A program made the translations under genes and the position numbers. Of a stretch of 64,000 nucleotides of DNA, positions 1 to 9,176 are shown piece after piece (the stretch's first letter is position 1; each line of letters starts with the position of its first letter). A model generated the notes under the pieces. That model saw only the letters and a program-made list of their open reading frames with translations. It was not told the origin of the DNA and made no database searches. The stretch lies in assembly GCF_019104745.1 (NCBI RefSeq), contig NZ_JAHRWL010000001.1, forward strand, positions 1,159,001 to 1,223,000, written 5' to 3'. The stretch is from Thalassococcus arenae. GTDB taxonomy: Bacteria > Pseudomonadota > Alphaproteobacteria > Rhodobacterales > Rhodobacteraceae.

Positions 1-84
1 GGCTTCGCCGGCACGTTTCATCGCCCAGTACATCGACGAGGCGATCAGCCCCAGCCCGATCAGCGCCACCCGGGGATAGATCAT
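1..84 (-). CDS. Prephenate/arogenate dehydrogenase, N-terminal fragment
   Basis: Only the first 28 codons are inside the window; the gene runs off the left edge. The peptide starts [20 protein letters not shown], a Rossmann NAD(P)-binding start (GLGLIASS, the GxGxxxS form seen in TyrA/TyrC dehydrogenases). The start ATG shares an ATGA overlap with the hisC stop, so the two are translationally coupled. Histidinol-phosphate aminotransferase followed by prephenate dehydrogenase is a common alphaproteobacterial pair, in which the aminotransferase may also serve aromatic amino acid synthesis. The call rests on a short fragment plus context. Confidence 0.7.
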   Translation of the reverse strand, partial: MIYPRVALIGLGLIASSMYWAMKRAGEA

Positions 85-1166
85 CGTGCGCCCGCCTTGA
101 ATTGCCCGATGCAATGCGCGACCCGGCGGCACGACGCCTCGTCGCCCACGGTGATGCGCAGCGCATTGGGCAGCTTGTAGCTGGTGACGCGGCGCACGAT
201 CACGCCCTGGCTTTGCAGGTAGGTGTCGCAGGCCTCCGCCTCGTCCTGACTGCCGAAGCGGGCCAGGATGAAGTTCGCGCAGGATGCGTCCGACGGCACG
301 CCGTGTTCGGCCAGTGCTTCGGCCAGCCAGGCGCGCAAACGGGTGTTCTCGGACCGCGACCGCTCGACATAGGCGGTGTCGCCCAACGCCGCCTCGGCCG
401 CCGCCAGGGCCGTCGAAGACAGGTTGAACGGCCCGCGGATGCGGTTCAGCACGTCGACGACGTCTTGCGGGCCATATCCCCAGCCGACGCGCATCCCGCC
501 CAGCCCGTACAGCTTGGAGAACGTGCGCGTCATAACGACGTTGTCGCGCGCCTCGACCAGCCGCGCGCCGCCATCGTATCCGTCGACATATTCGGCATAG
601 GCACCGTCCAGAACCAGCAGCGCCTGATCCGGCAGGCCTCCGGCCAGTCGTTCGACCTCGGCCAGCCCGATCATCGTGCCGGTCGGGTTGTTGGGGTTGG
701 CCAGGAAGACCAGCCGCGTGGCATCGGTACAGGCCGCCAGGATCGCGTCGACATCGGTCACGCGTTCGCGCTCGGGCACCTCGATCGGGGTGGCGCCAAC
801 CGATTGCGCACCGATGCGATAGATCGCGAAACCGTGCTCGGTATGGATCACCTCGTCGCCCGGCCCGGCATAGGCCTGGCAGAGCAGGGTCAGGATCTCG
901 TCGCTGCCGACTCCACAGATGATCCGGTCGGCGTCCAGACCATGCGCCGCGGCGATGGCCGCGCGCAGATCGGCATGATCGGTCGGCGGATACCGGTGCA
1001 GGTCCAGCGCGGACCGGCGTACCGCCTCCTGCGCGGCAGGCGAGGGGCCGAACGGGTTCTCGTTGGAGCTCAGCTTGATGACGTTGCTCACACCGTCGAC
1101 ATGGGATTTCCCGCCCACATACAGGGCGATGTCCATGATTCCGGGCTGCGGCGTGATCTTGGTCAT
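81..1166 (-). CDS. hisC: Histidinol-phosphate aminotransferase
   Basis: A PLP-dependent class I/II aminotransferase of 361 aa. It converts imidazole-acetol phosphate and glutamate to histidinol phosphate in histidine synthesis, and HisC-type enzymes may also act on aromatic 2-oxo acids. The family motifs are clear: [11 protein letters not shown] near residue 33 (substrate-proximal loop), ANPNNPTGT near 156-164, LDGAYAEY near 186-193, and the PLP lysine K218 in [17 protein letters not shown]. The length is normal. It overlaps the next gene, prephenate dehydrogenase, by ATGA, which supports a joint role in aromatic and histidine metabolism. Confidence 0.93.
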   Translation of the reverse strand: MTKITPQPGIMDIALYVGGKSHVDGVSNVIKLSSNENPFGPSPAAQEAVRRSALDLHRYPPTDHADLRAAIAAAHGLDADRIICGVGSDEILTLLCQAYAGPGDEVIHTEHGFAIYRIGAQSVGATPIEVPERERVTDVDAILAACTDATRLVFLANPNNPTGTMIGLAEVERLAGGLPDQALLVLDGAYAEYVDGYDGGARLVEARDNVVMTRTFSKLYGLGGMRVGWGYGPQDVVDVLNRIRGPFNLSSTALAAAEAALGDTAYVERSRSENTRLRAWLAEALAEHGVPSDASCANFILARFGSQDEAEACDTYLQSQGVIVRRVTSYKLPNALRITVGDEASCRRVAHCIGQFKAGAR

Positions 1167-1490
1167 GACGGGCTCTCCTTGCGCGTTGTGCTTACAAGGC
1201 CGCCACGCTCAAGAAAAGCGCCAAACCGCAACCGCACACGCCCCGCGGGCCGGCGGCGGGTCAAGGATCGCGCGTTGCGCGACCGCCGCGTGCGGCGGCA
1301 TGTCCTTGAGGCGCCGCCGGACCGCTGCACACTCGAAACGGCGCCCTGGGGGCAGACCTGCCCCTCAGGCGCTTCTCAGCAGAATACAGGACAGCCGCGG
1401 CCCGACCCCGGTTCGGGCAAACGCGTCGCCCATCCGCTGGCAGCATGAAAGCGCGCGGTAGCGCACATTCGGATCACCGTCCGTTCGGGG
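1167..1490. other. 324-bp gap between homospermidine synthase and hisC
   Basis: Both flanking genes read leftward, so this stretch holds the 3' end of the homospermidine synthase transcript and probably the hisC promoter. Frames open here are GC-rich shadows without a plausible ribosome site or recognisable product. I see no convincing terminator hairpin with a T run, no tRNA and no repeat. Confidence 0.5.
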
Positions 1491-2909
1491 TCAGCTGGCC
1501 AGCACGTTGCGGAACTGCCAGGGGTCGCTTTCGTCGATATCCTCGGGGAAATGTTCCCAACGGTCCTGCAACGGTGTCCAGTCGGTGTAATGCGCCTCGA
1601 CCGGGCCCAGATAGGGGCGCTGCACTTCCAGGCAGCGGGCATGGTCCATCTCGTCCGTCTCGACGATGCCGGCATTCGGGTTCTCCAGCGCCCAGACCAT
1701 GCCTGCCAGTACGGCGCTCGTCACCTGAAGCCCGGTGGCGTTCTGATAGGGTGCCAGGCGCTTGGTTTCTGCGTTGGACAGGCGCGACCCGAACCACAGC
1801 GCGTTCTTTTCGTGGCCATATAGCAGCACGCCAAGCTCGTCGATGCCGTCGACGATCTCGTCCACGTCCAGGATGTGATGCACGCTCTGCTGGCGGCCCG
1901 AGCCGAACATCTCGTGCAGGCTCAGCACGGCATCGTCGCAGGGATGATAGGCGTAGTGGCAGGTCGGCCGGTACTCGGGATCGGCGCCCGCGCCGACGGT
2001 GTAGTAGTCCGAGATCGACACCGCCTCGTTATGGGTCACCAGGAAGCCGAATTGCGGCCCCGGGGTCGGGCACCAGGTGTGCACGCGGGTGATCGCGCCG
2101 GGCCGGTCCAGCCAGATCGCAGCCCGGCAGCCGGTTTCGGGCCGATAGCCGTTTTCGGGGAACCAGGTCTCGTGCGTGCCCCAGCCCAGTTCGGCGGGCT
2201 GAAAGCCCTCGGCGATGAACCCTTCGACCGACCAGGTGTTGACGAAGGTGCCGCGCGGCTTGGGTTCGCGCCGCACCTGGGTGTCGCGTTCGGCGATGTG
2301 CACGCCCTTGACGCCCAGCGACTGCATCAGCCTCGCCCAACCTTCGCGGTCGGCAGGCGGGGTCGCGTCGCGGCCGGTGTCGCGCGCCAGGGTCAGCAGC
2401 GCCTCCTTGACGAACCAGCTGACCATACCGGGATTGGCGCCGCAGCAGCTGACCGCAGTGGTGCCGCCGGGATTGGCAGCCTTTTCGTCGCGGACTTTCT
2501 GGCGCAGGGCATAATTGGTGCGTTCGGCGTTGTCGCGGGTGTCGAAGTAATAGCCGGCCCAGGGTTCGACCACCGTATCGATATACGGCACCCCGATCTC
2601 GCGGCAGAACTTCATGATATCCAGCGACGATGTGTCGACGCTCAGGTTCACGCAGAACCCGCCGTCCTTGAACAGATCGCCCAGAACCTCGCGGTAATTG
2701 TCCGGCGTCAGGGCCAGCTGCATGTGGTTCAGCCGGTGCTGTTTCAGGAAATTGGCCTGGGCGGGGTCCGGTTCGATCACCACCAGCCTGGCGGCGTCGT
2801 ATTCGAAATGCCGCTCGATCAGCGGCCAGGTCCCCTTTCCGATCGACCCGAAACCGATGATGACGATCGCTCCGTCGATGCGCCCGTAGACGGGGTGTTC
2901 CTTGGCCAT
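1491..2909 (-). CDS. hss: Homospermidine synthase
   Basis: A protein of 472 aa of the homospermidine synthase/saccharopine dehydrogenase-like family. It makes sym-homospermidine from putrescine in an NAD-dependent reaction and acts in the cytosol. The N-terminal Rossmann fold is visible (VIIGFGSIGKGTWPLIERHF). Conserved downstream segments include NLSVDTSSLDIMKFCREIG, VEPWAGYYFD, CCGANPGMVSWFVKEALL and HEMFGSGRQQSVHHILD. The start is set by an AGGAGG ribosome site ending 9 bases before the ATG at 2909; a longer open frame exists upstream but lacks family similarity. It stands alone, divergent from no close partner. Confidence 0.92.
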   Translation of the reverse strand: MAKEHPVYGRIDGAIVIIGFGSIGKGTWPLIERHFEYDAARLVVIEPDPAQANFLKQHRLNHMQLALTPDNYREVLGDLFKDGGFCVNLSVDTSSLDIMKFCREIGVPYIDTVVEPWAGYYFDTRDNAERTNYALRQKVRDEKAANPGGTTAVSCCGANPGMVSWFVKEALLTLARDTGRDATPPADREGWARLMQSLGVKGVHIAERDTQVRREPKPRGTFVNTWSVEGFIAEGFQPAELGWGTHETWFPENGYRPETGCRAAIWLDRPGAITRVHTWCPTPGPQFGFLVTHNEAVSISDYYTVGAGADPEYRPTCHYAYHPCDDAVLSLHEMFGSGRQQSVHHILDVDEIVDGIDELGVLLYGHEKNALWFGSRLSNAETKRLAPYQNATGLQVTSAVLAGMVWALENPNAGIVETDEMDHARCLEVQRPYLGPVEAHYTDWTPLQDRWEHFPEDIDESDPWQFRNVLAS

Positions 2910-3000
2910 GCCGAAATCCTCCTGGTCAAACGCCTTCCCGGATAGGGGCAAAGCGCGGTTCTTGCAACGAAAAGCACCCTTGGAACCGGGTCTCTGGCTG

Positions 3001-4293
3001 TCAGACGATGACTTCCAGCCGTTCCTGTTCGCCGACCCTGAAAACGCGTTTGTAGCGCGCGATCTGCTCGGCCGGGCCCATCGCCTTGTTGGGGTTGTCC
3101 GACAGCTTGACCGTCGGCCTGCCGTTGGCTGCCACGGCCTTGCAGACCAGGCTGAAGGGTGCCAGACGGTCATCGGGCGTCAGGCCGCGGAAATCGTTGG
3201 TCAGCAGCGTGCCCCACCCGAACGACACCCGCACCCGGCCGGCGAACTGGGCGTGCAATTCGACGATCTTCTTTTCGTCCAGCCCGTCGCTGAAGATCAC
3301 CAGCTTCTGTCTTGGGTCTTCGCCCCTGTCCTGCCACCAGCGGATGGCGATTTCCGCCCCTGCGGCCGGATCGCCGCTGTCGATGCGGATACCGGTCCAG
3401 CCGGCCAGCCAGTCCGGCGCGTTCCGCAGGAACCCTTCGGTGCCATAGGTGTCGGGCAGGATGATCCGCAGATTGCCCTCGTGTTCGTCCTGCCAGTCCC
3501 GCAGCACGTCATAGGGCGCCTGGGCAAGTTCTGCATCGTCCCGCGCCAGGGCGGCATAGACCATGGGCAATTCATGCGCATTGGTGCCGATCGCCTCGAG
3601 ATCGCGGTTCTTGGCGATCAGGCAGTTGGACGTGCCGACGAAACTGTCGCCCAGCCCCTCGACCATCGCCTGCACGCACCAGTCCTGCCAGAGAAAGGAA
3701 TGCCGCCGCCGGGTGCCGAAATCGGCGATCCGCAGACCCTGCGTCTTGCGCAGATGTTCGACCTTTTCCCACAGCTTGGTCATCGCGCGTGCGTACAGCA
3801 CCTGCAATTCAAAGCGTCCCATCTCGTTCAGAACCGCGCGGCCGCGCAGTTCCATGAGCACCGCAAGCGCCGGGATTTCCCACAGCATGACCTCGGGCCA
3901 GTTGCCTTCGAAGGTCAGCTCGTACTGGTCGCCGACGCGCTCCAGGTGATAGGCCGGCAGGCGCATCGCCTCGAACCATTCCATGAAATCCGGCCGGAAC
4001 ATCTGCCGCTTGCCGTAGAACGTGTTGCCCCGCAGCCAGGTGCTTTCGCCGCGCGCCAGCGACAGCGACCGGATGTGGTCCAGCTGTTCGCGCAACTCGC
4101 CTTCGTCGATCAGCCGGGCCAGGGGCACGTGGGTCGACCGGTTGATCAGGCTGAAGGTGACCTGGGTGTCGGGCTTGTTGCGGAACACCGACTGGCACAT
4201 CAGCAATTTGTAGAAATCGGTGTCGATCAGCGACCGCACGATCGGGTCGATCTTCCATTTGTGCGACCAGACGCGGGTGGCGATATCGACCAT
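3001..4293 (-). CDS. pncB: Nicotinate phosphoribosyltransferase
   Basis: Joins nicotinate to PRPP with ATP hydrolysis, giving nicotinate mononucleotide in the Preiss-Handler NAD salvage route. The 430-aa protein has the family N-terminus (SLIDTDFYKLLMCQSV, residues about 20-35), FGTRRRHSFLWQ in the middle, the histidine-loop region, IRIDSGDPA, and VSFGWGTLLTNDF toward the C-terminus. The start at 4293 follows AGGAGA at good spacing; a 20-residue longer frame lacks this. It lies 81 bases downstream of pncA in the same direction, so nicotinamidase product can pass to this enzyme. Confidence 0.95.
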   Translation of the reverse strand: MVDIATRVWSHKWKIDPIVRSLIDTDFYKLLMCQSVFRNKPDTQVTFSLINRSTHVPLARLIDEGELREQLDHIRSLSLARGESTWLRGNTFYGKRQMFRPDFMEWFEAMRLPAYHLERVGDQYELTFEGNWPEVMLWEIPALAVLMELRGRAVLNEMGRFELQVLYARAMTKLWEKVEHLRKTQGLRIADFGTRRRHSFLWQDWCVQAMVEGLGDSFVGTSNCLIAKNRDLEAIGTNAHELPMVYAALARDDAELAQAPYDVLRDWQDEHEGNLRIILPDTYGTEGFLRNAPDWLAGWTGIRIDSGDPAAGAEIAIRWWQDRGEDPRQKLVIFSDGLDEKKIVELHAQFAGRVRVSFGWGTLLTNDFRGLTPDDRLAPFSLVCKAVAANGRPTVKLSDNPNKAMGPAEQIARYKRVFRVGEQERLEVIV

Positions 4294-4374
4294 GGGTCTC
4301 TCCTGACGGACCGTGGATTTGTGCCAAACTGCGGATCGGGGGGCAAGGCGCAAGCGGGCCGGGGCGCGACCCCG

Positions 4375-4968
4375 TCAGCGCAGCGCGACGCCGGCCGCCT
4401 GCATCCCCTGTTGCGCCGCGGCCAGCGATCCGTCCATGTCGATGGCGCGGCACAGATCCTGCCGGACGGTCACGGCAAAGCCCAGCCTGGCCGCATCGAC
4501 CGCCGAGAAATTCACGCAGAAATCCGTGGCCAGCCCGACCAGGGTCAGCCTGTCGATCCCGCGGGTCCGCAGATAGCCCTCCAGCCCGGTGGGCGTTGTC
4601 TGGTCATTCTCGAAGAAGGCCGAATAGCTGTCGATGGCCGGGTTGTAACCCTTGCGCAGGATCAGGTCGGCCCGGTCGGTTTCCAGCGCGGTGTGAAAGG
4701 CCGCGCCCGGACTGCCCTGGATACAGTGGTCGGGCCACAGAACCTGCGGGCCATAGGGCATCTCGGTCATTGCGAACGGCGCCTTGCCCTCATGCGACGA
4801 CGCGAACGACGAATGCCCCGCCGGGTGCCAGTCCTGCGTCAGGATCACCGCGTCGAAGTCCGCCATCAGCGCGTTGATCGGCTGCACGATCTCGTCGCCG
4901 CCCGCCACGGCCAAAGCGCCGCCGGGGCAGAAATCGTTCTGGACGTCGATGACAAGCAGCGCGTGCAT
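4375..4968 (-). CDS. pncA: Nicotinamidase (bifunctional pyrazinamidase/nicotinamidase type)
   Basis: Deamidates nicotinamide to nicotinate, the step before PncB. The 197-aa isochorismatase-fold protein has the catalytic triad D8 (VIDVQNDFCPGG), K106 (LILRKGYNP) and C151 (GLATDFCV), plus the metal-site segment TQDWHPAGHSSF (D46, H48). The ATG at 4968 is chosen because the protein then begins at the usual place for the family. The frame is open far upstream, but only as a shadow of trhO. pncA and pncB probably form one transcript. Confidence 0.94.
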   Translation of the reverse strand: MHALLVIDVQNDFCPGGALAVAGGDEIVQPINALMADFDAVILTQDWHPAGHSSFASSHEGKAPFAMTEMPYGPQVLWPDHCIQGSPGAAFHTALETDRADLILRKGYNPAIDSYSAFFENDQTTPTGLEGYLRTRGIDRLTLVGLATDFCVNFSAVDAARLGFAVTVRQDLCRAIDMDGSLAAAQQGMQAAGVALR

Positions 4969-5067
4969 GGGCGGCCTCCGGTCTGATGGGTCAGGCCTAG
5001 GCGCGGGGACCGGGTGCGTCAAGGCTTGCCATTGCATGGCGCGTCCCGCCTGCGTATCTGACCGGGC

Positions 5068-5997
5068 ATGTTCACCGTCAGTGCGCTCTATCACTTCACC
5101 CGCTTCGACGATCCCGGCGCGCTGCGCCCCGGGCTTGTGGCGCTCGGCCGCACGCATCGGATCACCGGCACGCTGCTGCTGGCGCCCGAGGGGATCAACG
5201 GCACCATCGCCGGACCGGCCGACGGGATCGAGGCGATGCTGGCAGCGATCCGCGCCCTGCCCGGTTGCGCCGATCTTGAGGACAAGCGCTCGACCGCGAC
5301 TGAGCGCCCCTTCGACCGGCTGAAAGTCCGGCTGAAACGCGAGATCGTGACGATGGGGCAACCGGATGTCGATCCGCGCGCCCGCGTCGGTCATTACGTC
5401 GAACCGGCCGACTGGAACGCCCTGATTTCCAGCGACGACGTCGCCTTGATCGACACGAGAAACGACTACGAGGTCGCCATCGGCACGTTCGACGGCGCCA
5501 TCGACCCGCAGACCGACAGCTTCCGCGACTTCCCCGCCTGGTGGGAGGCCAACAAGGACCGCTTTCACAACAAGCGCATCGCGATGTTCTGCACCGGCGG
5601 CATCCGCTGCGAGAAATCCACCAACTGGCTGCTGGGTCAGGGGGTGGATCAGGTCTATCACCTCAAGGGCGGCATCCTGAAATACCTCGAAGAGGTGCCG
5701 CAGGATGACAGCCTCTGGCACGGGGCCTGCTTTGTCTTCGACAAGCGCGTGTCGGTAGAACACGGGCTGCGCGAAGGCGCGCATGTGCTCTGCCACGCCT
5801 GCCGTCGGCCGATCCTGCCTACCGACCGCGACCGCCCCGAATACGAACACGGCGTATCCTGCCATCTGTGCGTGGACCAGACCAGCGACGACGACAAGGC
5901 GCGGTTCCGCGAGCGGCAGAAACAGATCGCGCTGGCCGCTGCGCGGGGCGAACGGCATCTGCATGTGGATATCGAGGACGCGGACGAAGGGCTTTGA
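5068..5997 (+). CDS. trhO: tRNA uridine(34) hydroxylase (rhodanese-like)
   Basis: TrhO/YceA-family enzyme, 309 aa, which hydroxylates the wobble uridine of certain tRNAs (family knowledge). The N-terminal acylphosphatase-like domain (residues 1-100, LLLAPEGINGTIAG) is followed by a rhodanese domain (about 110-220) with the active-site loop CTGGIRCEKS carrying C175. The cysteine-rich end (CHACRRPI near 260, CHLC near 280) is typical of the family. The stop codon abuts the 169-bp structured repeat at 5997-6165. Confidence 0.93.
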   Translation: MFTVSALYHFTRFDDPGALRPGLVALGRTHRITGTLLLAPEGINGTIAGPADGIEAMLAAIRALPGCADLEDKRSTATERPFDRLKVRLKREIVTMGQPDVDPRARVGHYVEPADWNALISSDDVALIDTRNDYEVAIGTFDGAIDPQTDSFRDFPAWWEANKDRFHNKRIAMFCTGGIRCEKSTNWLLGQGVDQVYHLKGGILKYLEEVPQDDSLWHGACFVFDKRVSVEHGLREGAHVLCHACRRPILPTDRDRPEYEHGVSCHLCVDQTSDDDKARFRERQKQIALAAARGERHLHVDIEDADEGL

Positions 5998-6165
5998 AGC
6001 AGCCTGCCGGATACCTGAGGCATTGAACGGCCATTCCGTTAGCGCCGTCCCGCGCGGTGGCGCCATCGTGCCGCCCCATGGGGGCGGGTCGGCGCGGCGC
6101 AACGGTGTCCGTTGCGCGGAACATGAAACCGAAGCGACGTGCCTCAGGTTTCAGGCAGGCCGCTT
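5997..6165 (+). repeat. 169-bp structured repeat, copy 1
   Basis: Fills the whole gap between convergent trhO and the MFS gene, touching both stop codons. It matches 20687-20855 in opposite orientation without gaps, about 143 of 169 bases by my count. The first and last 25 bases form an imperfect terminal inverted repeat (three mismatches). Inside are two perfect hairpins: 9-bp stem GCGCAACGG/CCGTTGCGC with TGT loop at 6097-6117, and a 7-bp stem CCGCCCC/GGGGCGG at 6071-6087. Differences between copies avoid both stems. MITE-like or bidirectional-terminator roles are both possible. Confidence 0.8.
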
Positions 6166-7391
6166 CAGGCCGTCGCAGGCACCGAACGGCCCGGCAGCCG
6201 TCGACCGCGGGTCAGGATCACCACCATGATCGCGATGTTCAACCCGTTCCAGACGATGCCGTTGACGAAGGCCCACTGGTAGGACCCGGTCAGGTCGTAG
6301 ATCACCCCGGTCATCCAGCCGCCCAGGGCCATGCCGAGGATCGTCAGCATCATGACAAAGCCCACCCGCGCTCCGGCCTCGCGTGCGGGCAGATATTCCC
6401 GCACGATCACCGCGTAGGCCGGCACGATCCCACCCTGGCTCAGGCCGAAGATCAGGCTGACGACATAAAGGCTGACCAACCCGCCCGCCGGCAGGTAGAG
6501 AAACAGCGCGATGCATTGCAAGGTCGAGCCGATCAGCAGCGTCCGGATGCCCCCCAGCCGGTCCGACAACAGCCCCGACACGATGCGCGACGCGACCCCG
6601 CCCAGCAGCATCAGCGACAGCATTTCGGCGCCCGCTGCGGCGCCGAACCCGTAATCGACGCACAGCGCCACGATGTGGACCTGCGGCATCGACATCGCGA
6701 CGCAACAGCCGATCCCCGCCAGGCCCAGCAACCAGGTGAACTGGCGCGGCGTGAACCCGGTCTCGCCGCGACGGGCGATGGTGGCGGTGTCGGCGGCGGC
6801 CAGCGCTTCGGGCGGGACGCGGCGGCGCAGGAATTGCGCGGCGGGCAGGATCGCGGCCAATGTCAGCACCGCCAGGATGCCGTAGACCGCACGCCAGTCT
6901 GCATCGGTGGCCACCGACCGGATCAGGATCGGCCAGATCGCGCCACTGAGGTAGTTGGCCGACGCCGCGATCGCCACGGCGATGCCGCGCCGCCGCTGGA
7001 ACCACAGCGACACATCGGCGATCAGCGGCCCGAAACTGGCCGCGGTCCCGAAGCCCACCAGAAGCTGAACCAGGCTGAGCACCGCCATCGTCGGCGCCAC
7101 CGCCGCCAACAGGTACCCCACGGCGCTCAGCACCGCGGCGGCGCACAGCGCCCAGGTGATCCCGAACCGGTCGACCGCGCGGCCGATCATCAGGTTGCCC
7201 AGGGCGAAGCCGATCATCGTCGTCGTGTAGGGCATCGAGGCCGCCGCCCGGCCCGAGCCGAATTCCGCCTGCACCTCGGGCAGGATCACGATGATCGCCC
7301 ACATGCCGACATTGCCGACCACGCCGATCAGCAGCGTCAGGCCAAGACGCAGCCAGCTGTAACGGCTGTCGAACGGATCGGTTTCGGTCAT
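6165..7391 (-). CDS. MFS transporter (oxalate/formate antiporter-like or general MFS)
   Basis: A 408-aa inner-membrane protein with about 12 hydrophobic segments in two halves of six. The loop between TM2 and TM3 reads GNLMIGRAVDRFG, the MFS motif A position, and the second half repeats it at VSGLLSDRLGGIR. Long hydrophobic runs such as ALSLVQLLVGFGTAASFGP fit the superfamily. Substrate cannot be read from the sequence; the pattern resembles monocarboxylate/oxalate-formate porters. It is divergent from the aldose epimerase, with about 106 bp of shared upstream DNA, so the two could be co-regulated. Confidence 0.85.
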   Translation of the reverse strand: MTETDPFDSRYSWLRLGLTLLIGVVGNVGMWAIIVILPEVQAEFGSGRAAASMPYTTTMIGFALGNLMIGRAVDRFGITWALCAAAVLSAVGYLLAAVAPTMAVLSLVQLLVGFGTAASFGPLIADVSLWFQRRRGIAVAIAASANYLSGAIWPILIRSVATDADWRAVYGILAVLTLAAILPAAQFLRRRVPPEALAAADTATIARRGETGFTPRQFTWLLGLAGIGCCVAMSMPQVHIVALCVDYGFGAAAGAEMLSLMLLGGVASRIVSGLLSDRLGGIRTLLIGSTLQCIALFLYLPAGGLVSLYVVSLIFGLSQGGIVPAYAVIVREYLPAREAGARVGFVMMLTILGMALGGWMTGVIYDLTGSYQWAFVNGIVWNGLNIAIMVVILTRGRRLPGRSVPATA

Positions 7392-7497
7392 GCCGTCAGG
7401 CTAAGCGCTTTGGCGGGGCCACGACAGCGCGAAAGCGACATGGGCTTGCCGGTGGCCGGTCATCCGGGGCATGACGACGACCAGGGAGGCGCCGCAC

Positions 7498-8454
7498 ATG
7501 ACCGACGATCCGATCCGCAGACACGTTCTCGGCGACGGCGCCGTGTGTGTCACGGTGCTGTCCATGGGGGCCGCCGTGCAGGACTGGCAGGTCGGCGGGC
7601 GGCGCATGGTGCTGGGCTATGCCGATCCCGAGGATTATCGCGCCAATCCGATGTCGATGGGCGTGATCTGCGGCCGCGTGGCCAATCGCATCGGCGGCGC
7701 GCGGTTCGCGCTGGACGGCCGCGACTGGGTGCTGCCGGCCAATGACGGGCGCAATCATCTGCATGGCGGCCCGCGCGGCTTCGGCAGGCGAAACTGGGCG
7801 ATGGAGACCGATGGCGACAACGCCGTCCGGATGACCCTGCATTCGCCAGACGGTGACATGGGATATCCCGGCGCGCTGGACGTGACGGTCGTGCTGCGCC
7901 TGTCGGGCCACGCTCTGACCTGGGACATGACGGCGATTCCGGACCGTGTCACGCCGGTCAACCTCGCCCAGCATCTGTATTTCTCGCTTGGCGTGGCGAC
8001 CGTGCATGATCTGTCGCTGCGCGTGGATGCCGATGGCTTCACGCCCACCGCGCCCGACCTTGTGCCCACCGGACAGATCCTGCCGGTCCGGGGCCGGACC
8101 GATTTCCGGCAGGCGCGGCGGCTGGCCGAGGCCGATCCGCAGCGTCTGGGCCATGACGGCAATTTCGTGTTGCGCGGCAATGCCGATCCGGCGGCCGAGG
8201 CGACCGCGCCGGACGGCGTCCGACTGCGACTCCGAACCGATCAGCCCGGGTTGCAGGTCTACATGTCGAACAGCCTGCGCTCGTACGGCACGCCGCTGCC
8301 GGGCCAGCGTCATGACCGGTTCGCAGCGCTCTGTCTCGAGGCGCAGGGCTTTCCCGACGCGGTCAACCAGCCCGGTTTTCCATCGATCCTGTGCAGCCCC
8401 GACCAACCCTATCGGCAGGTCACGACGGTCGAGATCGCACCGGCTCAGAAATAG
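7498..8454 (+). CDS. galM: Aldose 1-epimerase family protein
   Basis: A 318-aa beta-sandwich mutarotase interconverting alpha and beta anomers of hexoses. Catalytic-type segments are seen: GRVANRIGGARF (residues about 56-67), NHLHGGPRGF with the substrate histidine, NLAQHLYFSLG with the second histidine, and LCLEAQGFPDAVN containing the general-base glutamate. The start at 7498 follows AGGGAGG with 8-base spacing; an in-frame ATG at 7471 lacks a ribosome site. The last 10 bases overlap the end of convergent fliP. Exact sugar specificity is unknown. Confidence 0.88.
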   Translation: MTDDPIRRHVLGDGAVCVTVLSMGAAVQDWQVGGRRMVLGYADPEDYRANPMSMGVICGRVANRIGGARFALDGRDWVLPANDGRNHLHGGPRGFGRRNWAMETDGDNAVRMTLHSPDGDMGYPGALDVTVVLRLSGHALTWDMTAIPDRVTPVNLAQHLYFSLGVATVHDLSLRVDADGFTPTAPDLVPTGQILPVRGRTDFRQARRLAEADPQRLGHDGNFVLRGNADPAAEATAPDGVRLRLRTDQPGLQVYMSNSLRSYGTPLPGQRHDRFAALCLEAQGFPDAVNQPGFPSILCSPDQPYRQVTTVEIAPAQK

Positions 8455-9173
8455 CTGCGCACCAGGCTTCCGGCCAGCAGCGCCCAGCCATCGGCCAACA
8501 CGAAGAAGGCCAGCTTGAACGGCAGCGACACGATCGCCGGCGGCACCATCATCATGCCCATCGACATCAACACAGCGGCGACCACCAGATCGATGATCAG
8601 GAAGGGCAGGAAGATCAGAAAGCCCACCTGGAAGGCACGGGCGATCTCGGACAGCATGAAGCTGGGCACCAAAACGGATAGCGGCGCTTCGGGGGCCAGC
8701 GTCGTGCCGACCGCGTCGGGGCGCAGATCGGCCATCGCGGCATAGGTGTCGGGATCGGCGCGGGCGGCCATGAACTGCCGGAACGGCTCGATGGCGCGGG
8801 TCAGCCCCTCTTCCAGCGGGATCTGTTCCTCGACCAGCGGCGACAGGCCGGTTTCCCAGGCTTCGGTGAAAACCGGCTCCATCACGAAATAGGTCAGGAA
8901 CAGCGCCAGGCTGACCAGCAGCATGTTGGGCGGCGATTGCTGCAGGCCAACCGCCTGGCGCAGGATCGCCAGCACCGTCACGATGAACGGAAAGCAGGTG
9001 ATCATGATGGCGATGCCGGGCGCGAGGCTCAGCAGCGTGACCAGAGCGATCAGCTGCAGGCTTGCGGCGGTGACCGATCCGCCGCCTTCGCCGAGATCGA
9101 GGGACAGCTGCTGCGCTCCGGCCCAGTGCGGCAGAAACAGCAGGACCGCCAGCAGCGCCAGGCGCGCGGTCAT
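8445..9173 (-). CDS. fliP: Flagellar type III export gate protein FliP
   Basis: Core membrane component of the flagellar export gate (FliP-FliQ-FliR). The 242-aa protein has an N-terminal signal peptide (cleaved around AGAQ), then LQLIALVTLLSLAPGIAIM, the PPNMLLVSLALFLTYFVM segment and the conserved end LPFKLAFFVLADGWALLAGSL. All are FliP signatures. Its start lies 3 bases after the fliN stop, ending the fliF-fliH-fliN-fliP operon. fliQ and fliR are not next to it, so the rest of the gate is elsewhere. Its 3' end overlaps convergent galM. Confidence 0.95.
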   Translation of the reverse strand: MTARLALLAVLLFLPHWAGAQQLSLDLGEGGGSVTAASLQLIALVTLLSLAPGIAIMITCFPFIVTVLAILRQAVGLQQSPPNMLLVSLALFLTYFVMEPVFTEAWETGLSPLVEEQIPLEEGLTRAIEPFRQFMAARADPDTYAAMADLRPDAVGTTLAPEAPLSVLVPSFMLSEIARAFQVGFLIFLPFLIIDLVVAAVLMSMGMMMVPPAIVSLPFKLAFFVLADGWALLAGSLVRSYF

Positions 9174-9176
9174 GGT

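Noticed and set aside
1063-1461. Open frames across the hss-hisC gap on the plus strand
   Set aside because: They overlap hisC antisense, have no ribosome site and no recognisable product.
4969-6102. Upstream extension of pncA into a 575-codon frame
   Set aside because: It is antisense to trhO, has no similarity to anything, and pncA has its natural start at 4968.
6020-6165. A small protein encoded by the 169-bp repeat (NGHSVSA...PPHGGGSARRNG frame)
   Set aside because: The frame is conserved between copies, but changes are not concentrated at third codon positions and most alter amino acids; hairpin stems explain the conservation better.
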